64,000 bases of DNA, taken from the NCBI RefSeq assembly GCF_002891295.1, contig NZ_LGUI01000008.1:1-64000 (forward strand). The letters are read 5' to 3'. This document shows positions 33,311 to 41,961 of this stretch, piece by piece (positions within the stretch are counted from its first letter, which is position 1; every line of letters starts with the position of its first letter). The translations under genes and the position numbers were made by a program. The DNA is from Streptomyces eurocidicus. Lineage in GTDB: Bacteria; Actinomycetota; Actinomycetes; Streptomycetales; Streptomycetaceae. Under the pieces are notes generated by a model, which was given only the letters and a program-made list of their open reading frames with translations, had not been told where the DNA came from and ran no database searches.

Positions 33311-33480
33311 GAGTAAGGCATGGGCCGGAGTTTCGCGGCTTGAAGCATAAAGTCCGGTAAGTCTCCGTAAAGACCGGCAAAAACGCGCAACCGCTCTGCT
33401 CGGCGCGCCCTCTCACGCAATGTCGTTTTATATGGACGACAAGATGCGTAGGGGGCACGTCGAGCAGGGACGGAGACGAT

Positions 33481-34680
33481 ATGCGCGACATCAGCCGACG
33501 AGGTCTCCTCGGCATGGGTGTGGGAGCGGCCGCCGCGGTGGGCGTCGCGGGGTGCTCCTCCTCCCCGGCCGGCGTCGACGATCCCTCGGCGAAGGCGAGC
33601 CAGCGGGCGAAGGCCAGCCCGATCGGCGACGGGTCCACCGCCGACGCCGGAGCCCAGCCCAACCAGCCGCCCAAGCCGGAGCGGCTGGAGCCGGGACAGC
33701 GGCCCCCGCAGTTCGTGATCTTCTCCTGGGACGGCGCGGGCGAGGTCGGGAACGGTCTCTTCCCGCGCTTCCGGGAGCTGGCGCGGGACCACGGGGCTCG
33801 GATGACGTTCTTCCTGTCCGGGGTCTACTGCCTCCCGGAGTCCAGGAAGAATCTCTACAAGCCGCCCAACAACCCGGTCGGCGCATCGGACATCGGCTAT
33901 CTGACCGATGCCCACATCAGGTCGACGCTGGAGAACCTGCGCGCGGCGTGGCTGGAGGGGCACGAGGTCGGCACCCACTTCAACGGGCACTTCTGCGCGG
34001 GCTCCGGCTCGGTCGGGAACTGGACGCCCGAGGACTGGGAGTCCGAGATCGAGCAGGCCGTCTCGTTTGTCACCGAGTGGCGGACGAACACCGGATTCAA
34101 GGATCTGGAGCCGCTCCCGTTCGATTACCGCAAGGAGCTCGTCGGCGCCCGTACGCCATGTCTGCTGGGGCAGGACAATCTGCTGCCGACGGCGGCGAAA
34201 CTGGGCTGGCGGTACGACGCGAGTTCGCCGGGCGGCCTTCAGATGTGGCCCAAGAAAAGGCAGGGCCTCTGGGATCTGCCGTTGCAGCAGATACCCTTCC
34301 CCGGCCATTCGTTCGAAGTCCTCTCGATGGACTACAACATCCTGGCCAATCAGTCGAAGAACACCACCCGGGGACCCCGAGCCAACTATCCGGACTGGCG
34401 GCGGCAGGCGACGGATTCGTACATCGCGGGCTTCGATCGCGCGTACGAGACGAACCGGGCGCCCTTCTTCGTGGGCAACCATTTCGAGGAGTGGAACGGT
34501 GGCATCTATATGGATGCCGTCGAAGAGGCGTTCAAATACATAGCCGACGACAAGCGCAAGGACGTCCGGGTGGTCTCCTTCCGGCAGTTCGTCGACTGGC
34601 TGGACGCCCAGGACCCGGAGGTCCTGCGGGGGCTGCGCAAGCTGGACGTCGGGCAGAAGTGGCGGGCCCGTATCGACTGA
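33481..34680 (+). CDS. Tat-exported lipoprotein, polysaccharide deacetylase-like
   Basis: The 399-residue protein starts with a twin-arginine, lipobox-type signal (ISRRGLLGMG ... VAGC; Cys near residue 25) and a Ser/Pro-rich linker. The body resembles a NodB-type deacetylase. FSWDGAGEVGN is a catalytic-Asp motif in an unusual SWDGA form. GHEVGTHFNGHFC contains the metal-binding His-X-X-X-His. A long central insertion (around 215-320) is not typical of short NodB enzymes. It would act on cell-wall or extracellular glycans, anchored to the outer membrane face. ATG 33481 follows GGAGACG. Confidence 0.8.
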   Translation: MRDISRRGLLGMGVGAAAAVGVAGCSSSPAGVDDPSAKASQRAKASPIGDGSTADAGAQPNQPPKPERLEPGQRPPQFVIFSWDGAGEVGNGLFPRFRELARDHGARMTFFLSGVYCLPESRKNLYKPPNNPVGASDIGYLTDAHIRSTLENLRAAWLEGHEVGTHFNGHFCAGSGSVGNWTPEDWESEIEQAVSFVTEWRTNTGFKDLEPLPFDYRKELVGARTPCLLGQDNLLPTAAKLGWRYDASSPGGLQMWPKKRQGLWDLPLQQIPFPGHSFEVLSMDYNILANQSKNTTRGPRANYPDWRRQATDSYIAGFDRAYETNRAPFFVGNHFEEWNGGIYMDAVEEAFKYIADDKRKDVRVVSFRQFVDWLDAQDPEVLRGLRKLDVGQKWRARID

Positions 34681-34847
34681 GGCGCCGGCGGGGGCGGCAG
34701 GGGGCGGCAGGGGTCCTAGGGGGCGAAAGGCGTGAAAGGCGGGCGGAGAGGGGGCGACGGGCCGTCGTACGGCGGCCTCCGACCCGTTCGAGGGGACCCG
34801 GAGGGGGGTGCGGAAGATCCCTAAACGGACCATGCGAAACTTTTCAC

Positions 34848-35471
34848 ATGAGTGCCTGCCGCGCCTTTCGACGCCCTGTCCCACGCCGGCGTACCACCCT
34901 GCCGGCCGTCTTCGCCGCCGTCGCGGCCATGGCCCTGACCGCCTGCGGTTCGGGCGAGAACCCGAAGAGCGGGGGGCAGACGCAGTTTGTGCAGGGCGCG
35001 GGCGGCGTCAGCGTCGTCAACGACAAGAGCGCCCGGCAGAGCGCTCCCGGGCTCGACGGCAAGACGCTGGAGGGCAAGGCGCTCGACCTCGGCAAGGAGT
35101 ACAAGGGCAAGATCGTCGTCCTTAACGTCTGGGGCTCCTGGTGCTCGCCCTGCCGGGCCGAGGCCAAGAACCTCGTCACGGTCGCGGGCGACTACAAGAG
35201 CAAGGGCGTGGAGTTCGTCGGGCTCAACACCCGCGACGCCGACCCCGCCCCGGCGCTCAAGTTCGAGAAGGAGTTCGGGGTCCCCTACCCCAGCTTCTAC
35301 GACTCCGCGGGCGAGCTGCTGCTGCGCTTCCCCAAGGGCAGCCTCAACCCCCAGTTCATCCCCTCGACCGTCTTCATCGACCGCGACGGCAAGATCGCGG
35401 CGCGGGCCATCAAGGCACTGAGCGAGGAAGAGCTGCGCAAGACGCTCGACCCGCTGGTCGCGGAGAAGTGA
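34848..35471 (+). CDS. TlpA/ResA-family thiol-disulphide reductase lipoprotein
   Basis: The 207-residue protein has a signal peptide with lipobox LTAC (Cys near residue 34). The thioredoxin-fold domain carries the redox motif WCSPC (in NVWGSWCSPCRAEA) and a cis-Pro region FIPSTVFIDRDG. ResA-type proteins keep apocytochrome c haem-binding cysteines reduced outside the membrane, receiving electrons from CcdA. It lies four bases before ccdA and heads the TlpA-CcdA-ResB-CcsB unit. No good ribosome-binding site precedes ATG 34848 and no other in-frame start is nearby. Confidence 0.9.
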   Translation: MSACRAFRRPVPRRRTTLPAVFAAVAAMALTACGSGENPKSGGQTQFVQGAGGVSVVNDKSARQSAPGLDGKTLEGKALDLGKEYKGKIVVLNVWGSWCSPCRAEAKNLVTVAGDYKSKGVEFVGLNTRDADPAPALKFEKEFGVPYPSFYDSAGELLLRFPKGSLNPQFIPSTVFIDRDGKIAARAIKALSEEELRKTLDPLVAEK

Positions 35472-35475
35472 CCTC

Positions 35476-36255
35476 GTGACCCCCGTGATGACCACCCTGG
35501 CGGCCAACGCCGGGGACATGAACCAGACCGTCCTCACCGGGGCGCTGCTGCTCGCCCTGCCCATCGCGGTACTGGGCGGGCTCGTCTCCTTCTTCTCGCC
35601 GTGCGTCCTGCCGCTCGTACCCGGCTACCTCTCGTACGTCACCGGGGTCGGCGGCACCGACCTCGCCGAGGTCAAGCGCGGCCGGATGGTCGCCGGCGCG
35701 TCCCTCTTCGTCCTCGGCTTCAGCGCGGTCTTCGTCTCCGGCGGCGCCCTCTTCGGCAACTTCGGCTACGACCTCCAGCGCTACCAGCACGTCATCAGCA
35801 AGGTCCTGGGCGTCCTCACCATCGTGATGGGCCTCGCCTTCATGGGCCTGCTCTCCCGCTTCGGTCAGCGGGAGTTCCGCTTCCACCGCAAGCCGGCGAT
35901 GGGCCTGGCCGGCGCGCCGCTGCTGGGCGCCATGTTCGGCGTCGGCTGGGCGCCCTGCGTGGGCCCGACGCTCGCCTCCGTGAACCTGCTGGCGATGAAC
36001 CAGGGCAGCGCCGGGCGCGGCGCGCTGCTGATGTTCGCCTACTGCCTCGGCCTCGGTGTGCCCTTCATACTCGCCGCGGTGGCCTTCCGGCGCGCTCTCG
36101 GCGCGTTCGGCTGGGTCAAGCGGCACTATGCGTGGGTCATGCGGACCGGCGGTGTCATGCTCGTCGCGGTCGGTGTGCTGCTCCTCACCGGCGCCTGGGA
36201 CCACATCATCGGCCAGCTGCAGGTGTGGTCCAACTCCTTCGTCCCCGAGGTCTGA
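35476..36255 (+). CDS. ccdA: Cytochrome c biogenesis protein CcdA
   Basis: The 259-residue membrane protein has six predicted transmembrane helices with the two conserved cysteine segments FFSPCVLPLVPGYLSY and GVGWAPCVGPTLAS. These cysteines carry electrons from cytoplasmic thioredoxin across the membrane to TlpA/ResA. GTG 35476 follows the TlpA-like gene after four bases, and five bases separate its stop from resB, so the four genes form one operon for system II cytochrome c maturation. Confidence 0.95.
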   Translation: MTPVMTTLAANAGDMNQTVLTGALLLALPIAVLGGLVSFFSPCVLPLVPGYLSYVTGVGGTDLAEVKRGRMVAGASLFVLGFSAVFVSGGALFGNFGYDLQRYQHVISKVLGVLTIVMGLAFMGLLSRFGQREFRFHRKPAMGLAGAPLLGAMFGVGWAPCVGPTLASVNLLAMNQGSAGRGALLMFAYCLGLGVPFILAAVAFRRALGAFGWVKRHYAWVMRTGGVMLVAVGVLLLTGAWDHIIGQLQVWSNSFVPEV

Positions 36256-36260
36256 TCACC

Positions 36261-38003
36261 ATGGCCAAGACAGAGACAACGCCCCCCGCCGAGGACAAGG
36301 ACGTGGGCGCCGCGGGCTCCCGGCTGTCCACGGCCCCGGCCGAGGAGGCGGGGCAGTCGGTCCCCGGCTCGTTCGGCGGCGTCCGCAAGCCCGGCGCGCT
36401 GGGCATGCTCGCCTGGTCCGGCCGCGAGGCCGTCGGCTGGGTGCGCTGGATCTGGCGGCAGCTGACCTCGATGCGGGTCGCCCTGATCCTGCTGTTCCTG
36501 CTGTCGCTGGCCACCATCCCCGGCTCGCTGATCCCGCAGACCAGCATCGACGCGGTCAAGGCCGAGAACTGGCGGAAGGCCCACGAGACCCTCGCGCCGG
36601 TCTACGACAAGCTCGGGCTGTTCCACGTCTACAGCTCGGTGTGGTTCTCGGCGATCTACATCCTGCTGTTCACCTCCCTGATCGGCTGCATCGTCCCGCG
36701 CACCTGGCAGTTCGTCGGCCAGCTCCGCGGCCGCCCGCCGGGTGCGCCGCGCCGGCTGAACCGGCTGCCCGCGTACACCACCTGGCGGACCGAGGCCGAG
36801 GCCGGGCAGGTGCTGGCGGCGGCGGAGAAGCTGCTCAAGCGGCGGCGCTTCCGCGTCGAGCGCTCCGGTGACTCCGTCGGCTCCGAGAAGGGCTATCTGC
36901 GCGAGGCCGGAAACCTCCTCTTCCACATCTCCCTGATCGTGATGCTGGTGGCCTTCGCCTCCGGCCAGCTGTGGAAGTCCGAGGGCCAGTCGCTGATCGT
37001 CGAGGGCAAGGGCTTCTCGAACAAGCTGGCGCAGTACGACGACTTCAAGTCCGGCTCGCTCTTCGACTCGGACGACCTGGAGCCCTTCAGCTTCTGGCTG
37101 GACGGCTTCGAGGCGACGTACGAGCGCACCGGCCCCCAGCGCGGCACGCCCCGGACCTACGAGGCGCACGTCAGCTACCGGGAGCGCCCGGGCGCCCCGC
37201 TGCGCAAGCAGACGATCAAGGTGAACGAGCCGCTGGAGGTGGCCGGCTCCAAGGTCTTCCTCATCGGCCACGGCTATGCGCCGGTCGTCACCGTCAAGGA
37301 CGGTCAGGGCGACATCGCCTTCCGGGGCCCGGTGCCCTCGCTGCCGCTGGACGGCAACATCACCGAGACCGCGGTCATCAAGGTGCCGGACTACCGGGAC
37401 AAGGACAACAAGCCGGACGACTTGGGCTTCCAGGGCTCCTTCGTGCCCACCCTCGACCTGTCGACCGAGTCGATGAACTCGCAGTTCCCCGCCCTGGACA
37501 ACCCGCACCTGGTGCTGACCGCCTACCACGGCAGCCTGGGCCTGGACTCGGGGCTGCCGCAGAGCGTCTACCGCCTCGACGTGTCCAAGATGAAGCAGTT
37601 CAAGAAGCCGGACGGCCGTCCCTTCGCGCAGGCCCTCAAGGTCGGCGACAAGATGACCCTGCCGAACGGCGCGGGCACCCTGGAGTTCGACGGCATCAAG
37701 CCGTGGGCCACCTTCCAGGTCTCCCAGCAGCCCGGCAACGAGGCCGCGCTCGGCGGCGCCGTCGCCGCGCTCGTGGGCGTGGCCGCCTCGCTGTTCATCC
37801 AGCGCCGCCGGGTCTGGGTGCGGGCCGTGGCCGGCCCCGACGGGCAGACCGTCGTCGAGGTCGCGGGCCTCGGCCGCAGCGAGTCCGCGCGGCTCCCCGA
37901 GGAGCTCGCCGACCTCGCCGTCGCCCTCTACCCCGACGCCCCGCCCGTCACCACGCCCGACCCCGCAGATTCCGCTGATCCCTCCGAAGGAGCGCGCGCG
38001 TGA
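36261..38003 (+). CDS. resB: Cytochrome c biogenesis protein ResB
   Basis: The 580-residue protein has a cytoplasmic N-terminus of about 70 residues and transmembrane helices near 75-95 (MRVALILLFLLSLATIPGSL), 130-150 (VWFSAIYILLFTSLIGCIVP) and 215-235. A large extracytoplasmic domain follows, with a last helix near 495-515 (AALGGAVAALVGVAASLFIQ). ResB pairs with CcsB/CcsA to move haem out and attach it to apocytochrome c. ATG 36261 lies five bases after ccdA. Its stop overlaps the ccsB GTG start (GTGA). Confidence 0.95.
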   Translation: MAKTETTPPAEDKDVGAAGSRLSTAPAEEAGQSVPGSFGGVRKPGALGMLAWSGREAVGWVRWIWRQLTSMRVALILLFLLSLATIPGSLIPQTSIDAVKAENWRKAHETLAPVYDKLGLFHVYSSVWFSAIYILLFTSLIGCIVPRTWQFVGQLRGRPPGAPRRLNRLPAYTTWRTEAEAGQVLAAAEKLLKRRRFRVERSGDSVGSEKGYLREAGNLLFHISLIVMLVAFASGQLWKSEGQSLIVEGKGFSNKLAQYDDFKSGSLFDSDDLEPFSFWLDGFEATYERTGPQRGTPRTYEAHVSYRERPGAPLRKQTIKVNEPLEVAGSKVFLIGHGYAPVVTVKDGQGDIAFRGPVPSLPLDGNITETAVIKVPDYRDKDNKPDDLGFQGSFVPTLDLSTESMNSQFPALDNPHLVLTAYHGSLGLDSGLPQSVYRLDVSKMKQFKKPDGRPFAQALKVGDKMTLPNGAGTLEFDGIKPWATFQVSQQPGNEAALGGAVAALVGVAASLFIQRRRVWVRAVAGPDGQTVVEVAGLGRSESARLPEELADLAVALYPDAPPVTTPDPADSADPSEGARA

Positions 38004-39157
38004 TCCCCATCGCTGCCGCAGCCAACGAGAACATGGCGAACCTCAGCAATGTGCTGGTGTACTCCGCCATGGCCGTCTACACCCTGGCCTTCCTCGCGCA
38101 CATCGCGGAGTGGGTGTTCGGCAGCCGCAGCGCGGTCGCCCGGACCGCCGCCGCGATCACCACCGAGGCGAAGGCCGCCACCGCGTCCGCCGCGGGCGCC
38201 CAGGGGGGCGGCGGCACGGCGGTCCTGGACCGTCCCAAGGTCGTCACCCGCGCCGTCGCCGGCGGCCGGGACGTCCCGGACGGGCCGGGCGCCGCGGGCA
38301 CCAGCGAGAAGGGCGACGTCTACGGCCGGATCGCGGTCTCGCTGACCGTCCTCGGCTTCCTCCTCCACGCGGGCGGCGTGGCCACCCGCGCGCTCTCCGT
38401 GGAGCGGGCGCCGTGGGGCAACATGTACGAGTTCTCCACCACCTTCGGCATGGTCGTGGTCGCCGTCTACCTCGGTCTGCTGATCGCCGGGAAGAACGTG
38501 CGCTGGCTCGGCCTGCCGCTGGTCACCACCATCCTGCTCGACCTGGGCCTGGCCGTCTCGGTGCTCTACACCGACAGCGACCAGCTGGTGCCGGCCCTGC
38601 ACTCGTACTGGCTGTGGATCCACGTCTCCTGCGCGATCATCTCGGGTGCCTCCCTGTGGGTGGGCGCGGCCTCGACGCTCTTCTACCTCTTCCGCAACGG
38701 CTACGAGGAGCGCCTGGAGCAGGGCTACGTCGGCACCGACGGCCTGAACCGCCTGCTGGCGGAGCTCCCGGCCAAGGGCCGCGGGATCCTCCGCTTCAAG
38801 GCGAAGGTCGCCAAGGGCACGGACACCTTCGTGATGCGCCTGCCGTCGGCGGCCACCCTCGACAAGTTCGCCTACCGCATCAACGCGACCGTCTTCCCGC
38901 TGTGGACGTTCACGATCATCGCGGGCGCGATCTGGGCCGAGGCCGCCTGGGGCCGCTACTGGGGCTGGGACCCCAAGGAGGTCTGGTCCTTCATCACCTG
39001 GGTCGCCTACGCCTGCTACCTGCACGCGCGCGCCACCGCGGGCTGGAAGGGCCGCAAGGCCGCCTACATCGCGCTGTTCGCCTTCGCCACGTACATCTTC
39101 AACTACTACGGCGTAAACATCTTCGTCACCGGCAAGCACTCCTACGCCGGCGTCTGA
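38000..39157 (+). CDS. ccsB: Cytochrome c biogenesis protein CcsB (CcsA/ResC family)
   Basis: The 385-residue membrane protein has about eight helices and the tryptophan-rich haem-handling segment WGRYWGWDPKEVWSFITW near residues 316-333. Conserved histidines lie in ALHSYWLWIHV and YLHARATAGW. An Ala/Thr/Gly-rich cytoplasmic loop of about 60 residues follows the first helix. With ResB it forms the haem exporter and cytochrome c lyase. GTG 38000 overlaps resB by four bases, and a hairpin terminator follows 17 bases after its stop. Confidence 0.96.
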   Translation: MIPIAAAANENMANLSNVLVYSAMAVYTLAFLAHIAEWVFGSRSAVARTAAAITTEAKAATASAAGAQGGGGTAVLDRPKVVTRAVAGGRDVPDGPGAAGTSEKGDVYGRIAVSLTVLGFLLHAGGVATRALSVERAPWGNMYEFSTTFGMVVVAVYLGLLIAGKNVRWLGLPLVTTILLDLGLAVSVLYTDSDQLVPALHSYWLWIHVSCAIISGASLWVGAASTLFYLFRNGYEERLEQGYVGTDGLNRLLAELPAKGRGILRFKAKVAKGTDTFVMRLPSAATLDKFAYRINATVFPLWTFTIIAGAIWAEAAWGRYWGWDPKEVWSFITWVAYACYLHARATAGWKGRKAAYIALFAFATYIFNYYGVNIFVTGKHSYAGV

Positions 39158-39174
39158 GCCCCCCGTACCGCCCA

Positions 39175-39209
39175 GAGGCCCGTCTCCCGCCGCGCGGGAG
39201 GCGGGCCTC
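39175..39209 (+). terminator. Terminator of the cytochrome c maturation operon
   Basis: Arms GAGGCCCG-t-CTCCCGC and GCGGGAG-g-CGGGCCTC form a 15-bp stem with one internal mismatch and a 3-base loop, just after ccsB. Confidence 0.85.
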
Positions 39210-39227
39210 GGTGGTAGAGCTGGACCC

Positions 39228-39752
39228 ATGGAGATCCCCTCCCTGTACGGCAGGTCGGAGAAGCGGAACGCCGACGACCACCTGCTCCGCTACGAGCTGT
39301 CGCTGTCCTTCCCGGTGGCGGAGGTCTGGCAGGCCGTCGCGACCCCCGAGGGCCTGCCGACCTGGCTGGCCGCCGCCGACCCCTTCGACCAGCGTGAGGG
39401 CGGCGCGATCACGCTGCGCTGGCTCAACACCGACCCCGAGGGCCACGCCACGGTCGCACCCGGCCGGGTGACCGCGTGGCGGCCCCAGCGGGTCGCCGAG
39501 TACACCGTCGAAACCCACGGCCGGATCCGCTTCGAGCTGGAGCCCGCGCCGTCGAGCGTCGGCGGGACGCTGCTGCACTTCACCAATGAGCTGAACTGCT
39601 CCGAGAGCGTCCGCCTGGACTGCCTGGCGGGCTGGCACCACCACTTCGAATACCTGCTGGAGGCGCTGGCGGGCCGCCCCGCGGACTGGTCGGGCTGGAC
39701 GCTGGAACGCTGGCGCAAACTACGGGCGGAGTACGAGCTGAGGGGGTCGTAG
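39228..39752 (+). CDS. SRPBCC-family (START/AHA1-like) protein
   Basis: The 174-residue protein shows the helix-grip fold pattern: LSLSFPVAEVWQAVATPEGL, a run of beta strands, and a long C-terminal helix (LAGWHHHFEYLLEALAG). Such proteins bind hydrophobic ligands or act as cochaperone-like modules. The ligand is unknown. ATG 39228 begins 18 bases after the upstream terminator, so it must have its own promoter or depend on read-through. Confidence 0.85.
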   Translation: MEIPSLYGRSEKRNADDHLLRYELSLSFPVAEVWQAVATPEGLPTWLAAADPFDQREGGAITLRWLNTDPEGHATVAPGRVTAWRPQRVAEYTVETHGRIRFELEPAPSSVGGTLLHFTNELNCSESVRLDCLAGWHHHFEYLLEALAGRPADWSGWTLERWRKLRAEYELRGS

Positions 39753-39785
39753 GGCGCGCCGCCTGGGGGAGCCCGAGGACCGGGG

Positions 39786-39830
39786 TCCGGGGCGGAGCCC
39801 CGGTTACGGGAAGGGGCGGGTAGGGGAAAA
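39786..39830. repeat. Dispersed intergenic repeat, copy A
   Basis: The sequence ggggtccggggcggagcccc followed by ggttacgggaaggggcgggtaggggaaa recurs in inverted orientation at about 60345-60395, and its second half again at 60468-60490. It lies between the SRPBCC and phospholipase genes and can fold at GGGGTCCGGGGcggaGCCCC. Such elements are common in Streptomyces intergenic DNA. Confidence 0.7.
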
Positions 39831-39876
39831 CCGCCGGAGGCGCCCCTGCCGCACCCGCCCCCCCGCCCACCCGGGG

Positions 39877-41304
39877 TCACCTCCGCGGCCGCGACCCCGC
39901 CTCCTGCACCGGGAACTCCTGCGCCGCCCCCGGCAGCTTCGGCTTCGGCAGATTCGCGACGTCCCACCGCGCCTGTTCGAGCCGGGCCTCCGTGTCCCGG
40001 GGCAGCGCGGGCGGCGTCGCCCCGGCGCCGGAGAAGCCGAAGGCCGAGGTCAGGTCGCCGAAGGCGGAGCGCCGCCAGTCGCTGATGTTGGGCTCCTCGA
40101 CGCCCGTCCAGCGCTCCAGGAAGCGGAGCACGGAGGTGTGGTCGAAGGGGTCGCCGGCGGCCCAGCCACCGACCGTCCACGGCGAGACGATCAGGCACGG
40201 CACCCGGAAGCCGCCGCCGATCGGCAGCCCCTTGACGAACTCGCCCGCGGTGCCCGCCGGGGGCACCGGCGGCGGCACATGGTCGAAGAGCCCGTCGTTC
40301 TCGTCGTAGTTCAGGATGAAGACGGTCTTCCGCCAGACGGCGGGGTTGTCGGCGATGGCCTCGATCTTCTTGGCGACGAAGTCGGCGCCCGCCGCCGGCA
40401 GGTACTTCGGGTGCTCGGACTGGGCCGCGGTCGGGATGATCCAGGACACCGCCGGGAGCCGGTCGTTCCGGGCGTCGTCCTCGAAGGTGCCCTCGGGCAG
40501 CCGGCGCATGCCCCGCTCGTACAGCGGTTCGCCCGCCTTGGCCTCCTGGAACGCCTCGAACTGCTCCAGCATGTTGCAGCCGTAGTTGTCCTGCTGCTGG
40601 TAGACGCGCCAGCTGACGCCCTTGGCCTGGAGCCGTTCGGCGTAGGTGGTCCAGCGGTAGGGCCTGGGGGCGAGGTTGTCGACGACCGGGCCGCCCCGGG
40701 TGCCGCCGGGGTCGATGGTGCCGGTCATCCAGTAGAGCCGGTTGGGCCAGGTGGGGCCGAAGACCGAGCAGAAGTAGTTGTCGCAGAGGGTGAACGCCTC
40801 GGCGAGGGCGAACTGGAAGGGGATGTCGTCGCGGGTGTGGTAGCCCATGACGTACGGACCGTTCGCGCCGTCGGCCTTGCGGTGCGCGGGCATCCAGCGG
40901 TCCATCCGGCCGCCGTGCCACGCCTCGTGCTGCACCGACCAGGCGTGGCTGGTGGACGGGATGGCCTGGGCGCTGCTGCGGCGGGTGTCGAGGTGGAACG
41001 GGAGCAGATAGCCCGCCGGGTTCCGCTCGTCCGGCTGGTGGAAGACGGAGCGGCCGTCCGGCAGGGTCAGGGCGTCCGGGTCGGAGAAGCCCCGGACGCC
41101 CTTGAGGGTGCCGAAGTAGTGGTCGAAGGAGCGGTTCTCCTGCATCAGCAGGACCACGTGTTCGATGTCGCTCAGCGAGCCGCTGCGGGCCGGTCCGGCC
41201 GCGACGGCCCGCCGCACGCTCGGCGGCAGCAGCGACAGTGCCGCGGCGCCGCCGACCGCGCCCGCCGCCGTGCCGAGGAGTCTGCGTCGGGTCATGTCAG
41301 GCAT
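39877..41304 (-). CDS. Tat-secreted phosphoesterase, phospholipase C-like
   Basis: The 475-residue protein has a twin-arginine signal (MTRRRLLGTAAGAVGGAA) and a phosphoesterase domain of the phospholipase C/AcpA type. HVVLLMQENRSFDHYFGTLK contains the conserved Glu-Asn, and later FNYDENDG-like (LNYDENDGLFDHVPPP) and FDHTSVLRFLE segments supply metal and catalytic residues. Such enzymes hydrolyse phosphatidylcholine or phosphate esters outside the cell and are often phosphate-regulated; no PHO box was recognised here. ATG 41304 is preceded by GGAGAGGGG, and an in-frame extension to 41409 was rejected. It is a single gene. Confidence 0.9.
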   Translation of the reverse strand: MPDMTRRRLLGTAAGAVGGAAALSLLPPSVRRAVAAGPARSGSLSDIEHVVLLMQENRSFDHYFGTLKGVRGFSDPDALTLPDGRSVFHQPDERNPAGYLLPFHLDTRRSSAQAIPSTSHAWSVQHEAWHGGRMDRWMPAHRKADGANGPYVMGYHTRDDIPFQFALAEAFTLCDNYFCSVFGPTWPNRLYWMTGTIDPGGTRGGPVVDNLAPRPYRWTTYAERLQAKGVSWRVYQQQDNYGCNMLEQFEAFQEAKAGEPLYERGMRRLPEGTFEDDARNDRLPAVSWIIPTAAQSEHPKYLPAAGADFVAKKIEAIADNPAVWRKTVFILNYDENDGLFDHVPPPVPPAGTAGEFVKGLPIGGGFRVPCLIVSPWTVGGWAAGDPFDHTSVLRFLERWTGVEEPNISDWRRSAFGDLTSAFGFSGAGATPPALPRDTEARLEQARWDVANLPKPKLPGAAQEFPVQEAGSRPRR

Positions 41305-41551
41305 GCGTGCCCCTCTCCCTGGAGTCGCGTGGGGCCTCAGTCTTGCCCGTAGGACTCTTCCGGCACGCCCGTGCAGGGGGCAGGAGGGGATGCGTGAACG
41401 CTGCGCCAAATGGCTGTGGAGGTGCGGTAGTTGGGCCCCTGGCCGAGCGCGACGGGCCCGGCGCCCGCTGTGGAGCTACCCGATCGGGGGACGCCCGGCT
41501 ACGCCGGACGGCCGTCCGGGGCTCCGGTGCCCGTCCCCCGGACGGTCGCGG

Positions 41552-41875
41552 TCAGACCGCGGGCGGGGCCTCGCCCCGCGGGCCGCCGGCGCCGCCGTCG
41601 TCGTCCCGCTTGAGCGACCTGAGGAACTCGGGGTTGTCGTCGGGCGCGACCCACCGCTGCCCGCCGGCCGTGCCCCGGCCGCCCGCCGCGGCCCGCGGCC
41701 GCCCCGCGATCAGCCAGGCGACCGGCCCGATCAGCACCTCGCCGAAGAGCAGGATGACAAACACCCAGGCGATCTTCGGCAGGCCGCGGACGTCCTTCTC
41801 GGGGGTGTTCAGGCAGTCGATGAAGGCGTAGATCCACAACGCCAGGATCAGCAGGAACGGCAGATACCTGAGCAT
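41552..41875 (-). CDS. PLDc_N-domain small membrane protein
   Basis: The 107-residue protein has two membrane helices, LRYLPFLLILALWIYAFIDC and KIAWVFVILLFGEVLIGPVA, followed by a charged tail (FLRSLKRDDDGG). The pattern fits the phospholipase-D nuclease N-terminal (PLDc_N) family of short membrane proteins of unknown function. It is divergent from the UbiD-like gene, with only 86 bases between the starts. Confidence 0.85.
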   Translation of the reverse strand: MLRYLPFLLILALWIYAFIDCLNTPEKDVRGLPKIAWVFVILLFGEVLIGPVAWLIAGRPRAAAGGRGTAGGQRWVAPDDNPEFLRSLKRDDDGGAGGPRGEAPPAV

Positions 41876-41961
41876 GGCGGCGGACTCCCCGGTACGGCGG
41901 TACAGGCCGCTGGGCGGCCCCGATACCGGTCCAGGGTAGTCCGTGCCCGATACTGGAACGC